Notes under the pieces: generated by a model
What the model was told of the DNA's origin: nothing
Databases searched by the model: none
The model's input: only the letters and a program-made list of their open reading frames with translations
Source of the DNA: Pararge aegeria
Lineage: Eukaryota > Arthropoda > Insecta > Lepidoptera > Nymphalidae
NCBI RefSeq assembly: GCF_905163445.1
Contig: NC_053183.1
Coordinates: 9,672,001 to 9,736,000, forward strand
Direction: 5' to 3'
Length of the DNA stretch: 64,000 nt
Translations under genes and position numbers: made by a program
In this document: positions 59,126 through 64,000 of the stretch, piece by piece
Position numbering within the stretch: position 1 is the stretch's first letter
Layout: the number at the start of each line of letters is the position of its first letter

Positions 59126-59899
59126 TGAGAGATCCATAACATATTTCATTAGGTCAGTTGCACATAACAGAAACTATTTATGTGAGAGACGATCATAGCT
59201 GTAAAAAACTCCCCACAATATTGTTTTGCATGCCCGTTTAGTAGAAAAAGTTTTTTACAAAGATCGCCAAGTATTGCCCACGTTGGCGTTTTAAGTTGCC
59301 GTGCCGCAAGACAAAGGGAACAAAAGGCGAGAATTATGGCTTGAAACCTTTCAGCCGAAGAACTCTTGTGAAATCTTCATTAAATCTGCACTACGTCATT
59401 AGGTGTCTTAAGTAAGCGCTGTACATTTCGGTGATCACAAGAAATGGCGTTTAGGTAAAGAAAGAAAAGAAGATTAATGATCAGGAACACCTTGAGAGTA
59501 TATTTTTAGCAGTTTATGAAAGGTTTGAATACTTATAAATATGGATTAAAATAGGTATAACATTTGTTGAATATTTTTCTTTACATGACCTTAATAGAGT
59601 TAGAGTTAGAATTCTGCGAAAACTTGTTTTTTGAACTTTGAATTCAAAAAGGTCGTTAAACGCACCAAGATTTAAAACTGTCATTTTCTAGCAGTGTAAA
59701 ATGATTATTGCCTCAACGCAACGGCCTTTTTTTAACCATACCAAAAATGAATAATGCTATCTTCACTATATAAATTAGGTCGTCGTTTGCTCTAAAAGCT
59801 TATACTGTCATTCGCATTCGCAAACATCTTTGAATTCTAATTGTATGGTTAATATTATTACACTGTTAAAAAACTCAGGCTCTGTCGGTGCCAGAGGGG

Positions 59900-60190
59900 A
59901 ATGAAGTGATCAAATCAGAATGTGGAGATCCATAGGATACCTTAATTCGACTGTCTAGCTCAGGAGAGTCGGTAAGTTGAAGTAGCAATAAGTATAAAGG
60001 ACATAGATAGCTCTGTCTGCCAATATAATGTAGCTGAAGTAAAGTCAGGTGAAACAACGTCTATTGAAACAACACTAGGAGGACAGTCGACATCAACCGA
60101 GCCCCAGCTGACGAATACAGGATCAATGCGACACAGACGACATGTGTAGGTACTATGGATTTCCACCACGAGACGGACGTCGAGTAGGGT
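59900..60190 (+). mobile_element. Decayed second copy of the RTE-like LINE end
   Basis: Nucleotide blocks line up in order with 21997-22250: GTGATCAAATCAGAATG, GGAGATCCATAGGA, GTAAGTTGAAGTAGCAAT, GACATAGATAGCTC. No reading frame survives. Confidence 0.6.
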
Positions 60191-60244
60191 TAACGCGCGC
60201 CACGTGATAACTATGTCTGCCATTTATTCGATCTATTTCTATGA

Positions 60245-60545
60245 GATCATCATCATTATCACGCACTATCGGCCCTCTACAGGGCACAGGTCTTCTCACA
60301 GAATGAGAAAGGCCTAGAGCACAGTCCACGCTGGCCAAGTGTGTATTGGTAGAGTTCGCGCCCTTGAGAACAATATTGATAACTCTAAAGCTAGCGGAGT
60401 TCTTCACGATGTCTCCTTTACCGTTAAAGCATTATACTTGAGCGTTTAAAAACGCTGTCTGTATGTCTCCGAAAAGTTAGAGCATCGTAATTGATTCCCC
60501 CGAACGGGTGGCCGAAGTCTTACCCAATAGGCTGTCACCGATTTT
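60245..60545 (-). mobile_element. SINE-A, near full length
   Basis: Starts with the tail read backwards (ATCATCATCATTATCACGCA), then GGCCCTCTACAGGGCACAGG, GCACAGTCCACGCTGGCC and the head GTGGCCGAAGTCTTACCCAA, TAGGCTGTCACCG. Confidence 0.75.
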
Positions 60546-61214
60546 CCTATAAGATAAGATTAATAGAGACATAGTTATCTTGTGGCGGACATCTTAGCCC
60601 TAATGCTGTAGCTGTCTATTAGTTGAAACGATGACGGAGTCTACCGTCTTTATCAGTGGTAAATGTGATGGTATGGAATAACTGATTGGGTTTTCATTTC
60701 ATTCGATAACTGCCGTAAACAGAAAAATAATTATTATATCAATATTCATTTCACTTATGTATTAAAACACGTCCGGCAACGCAGAGCAAAGGTTTACTAA
60801 ACTAACATCCCCGTATTGTGGCGCGCGGTTTCTCTTATAGTTGACCTACTTATTTATGCGGCCTAGATATACCTACAAATAAAGTAGAGTTTATCTTAAC
60901 TAGTTTCATAACTTATCTAATAAAAAAGATTTAGTGATAGCTAGATATAATTTAGATATCTACCAGTTTGAATATTTTTTAGTAGTAACGGTATTTAAAA
61001 GTATTTAAGTAGATCGATAAAATATGTTCATATATATCAGTAACTTAAGCGGTAATAATCATTTTATAATGGGCCAGTTAGCTGTTTGCTGCACCATCGT
61101 CCTCGTTTATTTCGGGTTTTTAAAACTCCAGCAGGAAGCCCTTATTTTACTGAGATAAAATTCCTATTGATACGTTTGAATCCTCCAGGATGCAAACTAT
61201 TTATATTTAAATTA

Positions 61215-61490
61215 CACCGAGATAAGTTCCAAGATGCACGCACCTCTAACTTTTGTAGTTTTGAGCGTTTTAAGCAATTAAAATATCCCTTGCTTCAACA
61301 GTGAAGGAAAACATCGTGAGAAAACCTGCATGCCTGAGAGTTTTCTTTAATATTCTCAAAGGCGTGTGGAGTCCACCAATCCGCACTGGCCATCGGTGGA
61401 CTATGGCTACTATCACTGTGGGTGGAGACCCGTGCCCTGTAATGGGCCGGTAAAGGGTTGATATGATGATGATGATGATGATGAGGTTAC
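61215..61490 (+). mobile_element. SINE-A copy with (ATG)n tail
   Basis: Body from ATGCACGCACCTCTAACTTT through GTGAAGGAAAACATCGTGAG and CATGCCTGAGAG to GGGCCGGTAAAGGGTTGATA and an (ATG)n tail at 61461-61482. Little of the head is left. Confidence 0.75.
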
Positions 61491-62544
61491 AAAATAGCTT
61501 AAGCGGTCAATTATCCGCGGGAAACTTTTAGCAGCAGCTTTTCCTTGATAAATATTATCCTATGACTATCTCCCGGATGTAAGCTACATGTGTGCTAAAC
61601 ATCAAGGTTGGTTCATTTGTTGAGCCGAAAATAGGTAACAAATAAAACAAACTGGCACACAATCCTATTAAACGTTACGTAAACTTGTGCAGCATACTAT
61701 GAGAATCTTAAACCACACATTTTGAAGTTATTTATTAGTTTGTGTTTTAATCGTTTAGGATAGCTCCTTTGATAGCTCAAAGCTACATTCAAAGTCATCA
61801 GAGGTCGTTAATACTGGTTCATATCGAAATTATAATTATTAAACATAATATAATAAGTAAACGTCTTAGTAAACTCTACATGCTACTGGGATTGCCTAGT
61901 TGAAGTAACTATTTTGATAGTCGCTTGGAAAGATCTCCCTCCCGCCAATAGAATTATTCTAATATCCTCTATCGTTATTCGATAAAATTGATTTCGTCCG
62001 GTGTAAGTGTAAGAAAGGCAAATTGCTTACGGCCGCGGCGACGGTCCCTTACCGGAAGGAGCGACAGGGTGACACGGAGCAAAGTTTTCTCCGACGAAAC
62101 GATCGCTACCTCCGCTAGGTATGGGTCGCGTCGCGTTAAAAGAGTTCTGAGGATCGATATGCACAATTTTTTTTTTACAGTTACATTCTAATATAAATGT
62201 GAGTGATTATTGTGAGTTATTATTGTGTGTTGTTAATAAACTAGCGGACCTGGTTGACAGATGTTGATTGCCAGCATACCTCGCTATAAAATATAGAAAA
62301 AAAAATTGGTTGTTGTTTGTACGCGTTAAAATTTCGGTAAAATAAGAAAATCTACGCAAATTGTCTCGCTGATTGTCTGTATACTCTTTGCTTTTGCTAA
62401 ATAATAAAAAAATACCTCTTTGGAATGAGGGCTCAAAATGAAACCGACAACCGACGTGCCTTAGAGCGATTAATTAAGCATTCGGGTACGATTTCGCGCA
62501 GAAACAGATTAGAGATAATTTATCTGCCCAAGCCCTCGCAGGTT

Positions 62545-62625
62545 ATTTCGCTACCACCTTAGACTGCAAGATCACGTACCAACAAATGAGATTGCAGTCA
62601 AGGGATAACTTATGGAATGATGTTA
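62545..62625 (+). repeat. SINE-C tail fragment
   Basis: TTTCGCTACCACCTTAGACT, CAAATGAGATTGCAGTCA and AGGGATAACTTATGG match the SINE-C 3' end. Confidence 0.6.
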
Positions 62626-63504
62626 AAAAGTTTTGTAATAATAAAATCTTATTGAAACCTTTTTTTGAAATAAATATTATATGTATATTACATATGATTA
62701 CAGTATGCGCTATTTTAAACCTCGCTTACGGCTCCGTTATTATAAAATTGCCACGTTAACTTAATCTTCCAATACCCGTTAAATTAGTATAACTGACGAA
62801 ACAGGTATGCTTTTAACTGCACTAAGACTGAATTAAGAGCAGGTATAAAACAAAATATTCTGTACTAGAAATATAAGAGCAGCTAATTAGTAATTATGAT
62901 TCTCGCACCCGTTTTTCAGAAAGGGCGTTTTCTGTGGAGAAACAAACGATCATTTTCTGTAAGCAGCCATTCCCTGCCGTCGCTCGCAGTTAAACTCATG
63001 GTGACCTACTTTTCAGCGGGATCTATATGTACTTTCAAATATAAGCTTTATTAATAGAATTGACTGCAACTTTGTTTTGTATTAATCTATTAGAACGTGT
63101 TTTGGAATTTATGGTTAGCTGGTTGTTGTTCTTTTTGTTTAAACTGCTTTGTAACAATCCATCAAATATTTATAATAAGACTAGAATTTATTTCGTGTCA
63201 ATCATTGGAAGCGCTGTTCACCTCTACCCAAACATTCGTAATTTGAGAAAATGGCTGTAGGTACCTATGTCACGAGTCGAGTTAAATGTGTTTGACGTTA
63301 TAACATAACTCGGGAAAATGGAATTACGCTAGTTTCTACATTAATCTGTTTTGTGACAAAGTAAGTTTTTCCTCTAATTTGTGGGTATACACATTTTTTA
63401 ACGCTACTGTATGTTTGCAAGAAAAATGTGACGTGGGTTCAAAAGTTATTTCGCATTGTAAACTAGTGGTTATATTAAAGTAGAATATAATTAGTATCAT
63501 GATT

Positions 63505-63705
63505 TATGGTCATCATCATCCTCGTCATTATCGGCCTATTACAGTCCACTGCTGGACTAAAGTCCTCTCACAACGGATGGATTTGCCCATAATCCCCACG
63601 AAGGGCAGACGAGTTGGTGATTCTACTAAATGGTAGTTAGTAGCACAGATGACGTGCCTGTTTTCCATTATATTCCCATCGACACCTCGTAAAACACTCG
63701 CGGGA
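63505..63705 (+). repeat. Dispersed repeat beginning with (ATC)n
   Basis: TCATCATCATCCTCGTCATT, then ATTACAGTCCACTGCTGGAC, GATTTGCCCATAATCCCCAC, GGGCAGACGAGTTGGTGATT. This is a common type of lepidopteran repeat; a partial relative is at 46500-46600. Confidence 0.6.
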
Positions 63706-64000
63706 AGAAGAAGGTTGGTGACAACTGTATTCTAATCTGCCATCACACCACTTTATGTAGGCTCCTTTTGTTCCTAAATAACAATACAAACCACCAGACG
63801 AGATTAGCAAAATCACTCATAAGTCCGTAATGAAATTAGGGCACATATTTTTGGGAAAAAAAGCTTTTTACAGGTCCTAAACGAATTCCTTTCATGTAAA
63901 ATTAACGTTAAATCTCCGTTTGCGTTATTTGGTCATTTTACATGAAGTTTGTTAACCTGATAGTGTAACTAGGACAAGTGCATACCTAATTCTTTATACT

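Larger units (their letters stand above)
48353..64000. other. Probable large first intron, no exon found
   Basis: After the donor at 48353 no following exon in phase with a recognisable Cys-rich continuation was found on the + strand. The region is AT-rich and holds diverged internal repeats (49300-51560), an inverted-repeat structure (51682-53066) and many SINE/LINE remnants, listed separately. Open frames of 113-130 codons at 53411-53752 and 53928-54320 (-) have no recognisable domain. Stretches 54.4-56.9 kb and 58.0-59.0 kb show nothing notable. Confidence 0.5.

Overview
This window looks like AT-rich nuclear DNA from a moth or butterfly (Lepidoptera). The evidence is intron-split genes with GT/AG junctions, insect-like orthologues, and many short tRNA-derived retroposons of kinds common in lepidopteran genomes. 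The species cannot be fixed from the sequence. It is not bacterial or viral: there are no operons, CRISPR arrays or phage genes.

Six protein genes could be rebuilt by joining exons in phase. From left to right: (1) a PARL-type mitochondrial rhomboid protease, + strand, nine exons, 3975-16511. (2) S-formylglutathione hydrolase (esterase D), - strand, four coding exons, 17184-20178. (3) Integrator complex subunit 8, - strand, nine exons, 22443-29643. (4, 5) Two small LITAF-domain membrane proteins placed tail to tail, + strand 31468-34756 and - strand 36435-38318. (6) A GC-rich first coding exon of a secreted, cysteine-rich protein, probably a NALCN-channel auxiliary factor (FAM155/NLF-1-like), + strand 47891-48352, whose remaining exons lie beyond the window. 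PARL and esterase D converge, and INTS8 and the first LITAF gene diverge. They share no pathway: mitochondrial proteolysis, formaldehyde detoxification, RNA polymerase II control, endolysosomal membrane and ion-channel assembly are simply neighbours.

The most striking structure is a satellite array of about 7.6 kb (about 5.5-13.1 kb) inside PARL intron 4. Its 132-bp unit is itself three diverged 44-bp monomers, and the right half is arranged in larger blocks that recur at an offset of 1502 bp. Since 132 is a multiple of 3, the array produces long false reading frames.

The rest is intergenic or intronic DNA with many mobile-element remnants. SINE-A is a family with a tRNA-like head and a (TGA)n tail. 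SINE-B and SINE-C are two further tRNA-derived families. There are two related 3' ends of an RTE-like LINE, another LINE tail, MITE-like hairpins, and an unusual perfect 63-bp inverted repeat enclosing 1.26 kb (51682-53066). From 48.35 kb to the end no second exon of the last gene was found, so this is probably one large intron. I found no convincing undescribed functional system. The hierarchical satellite and the 63-bp inverted repeat are the best leads.
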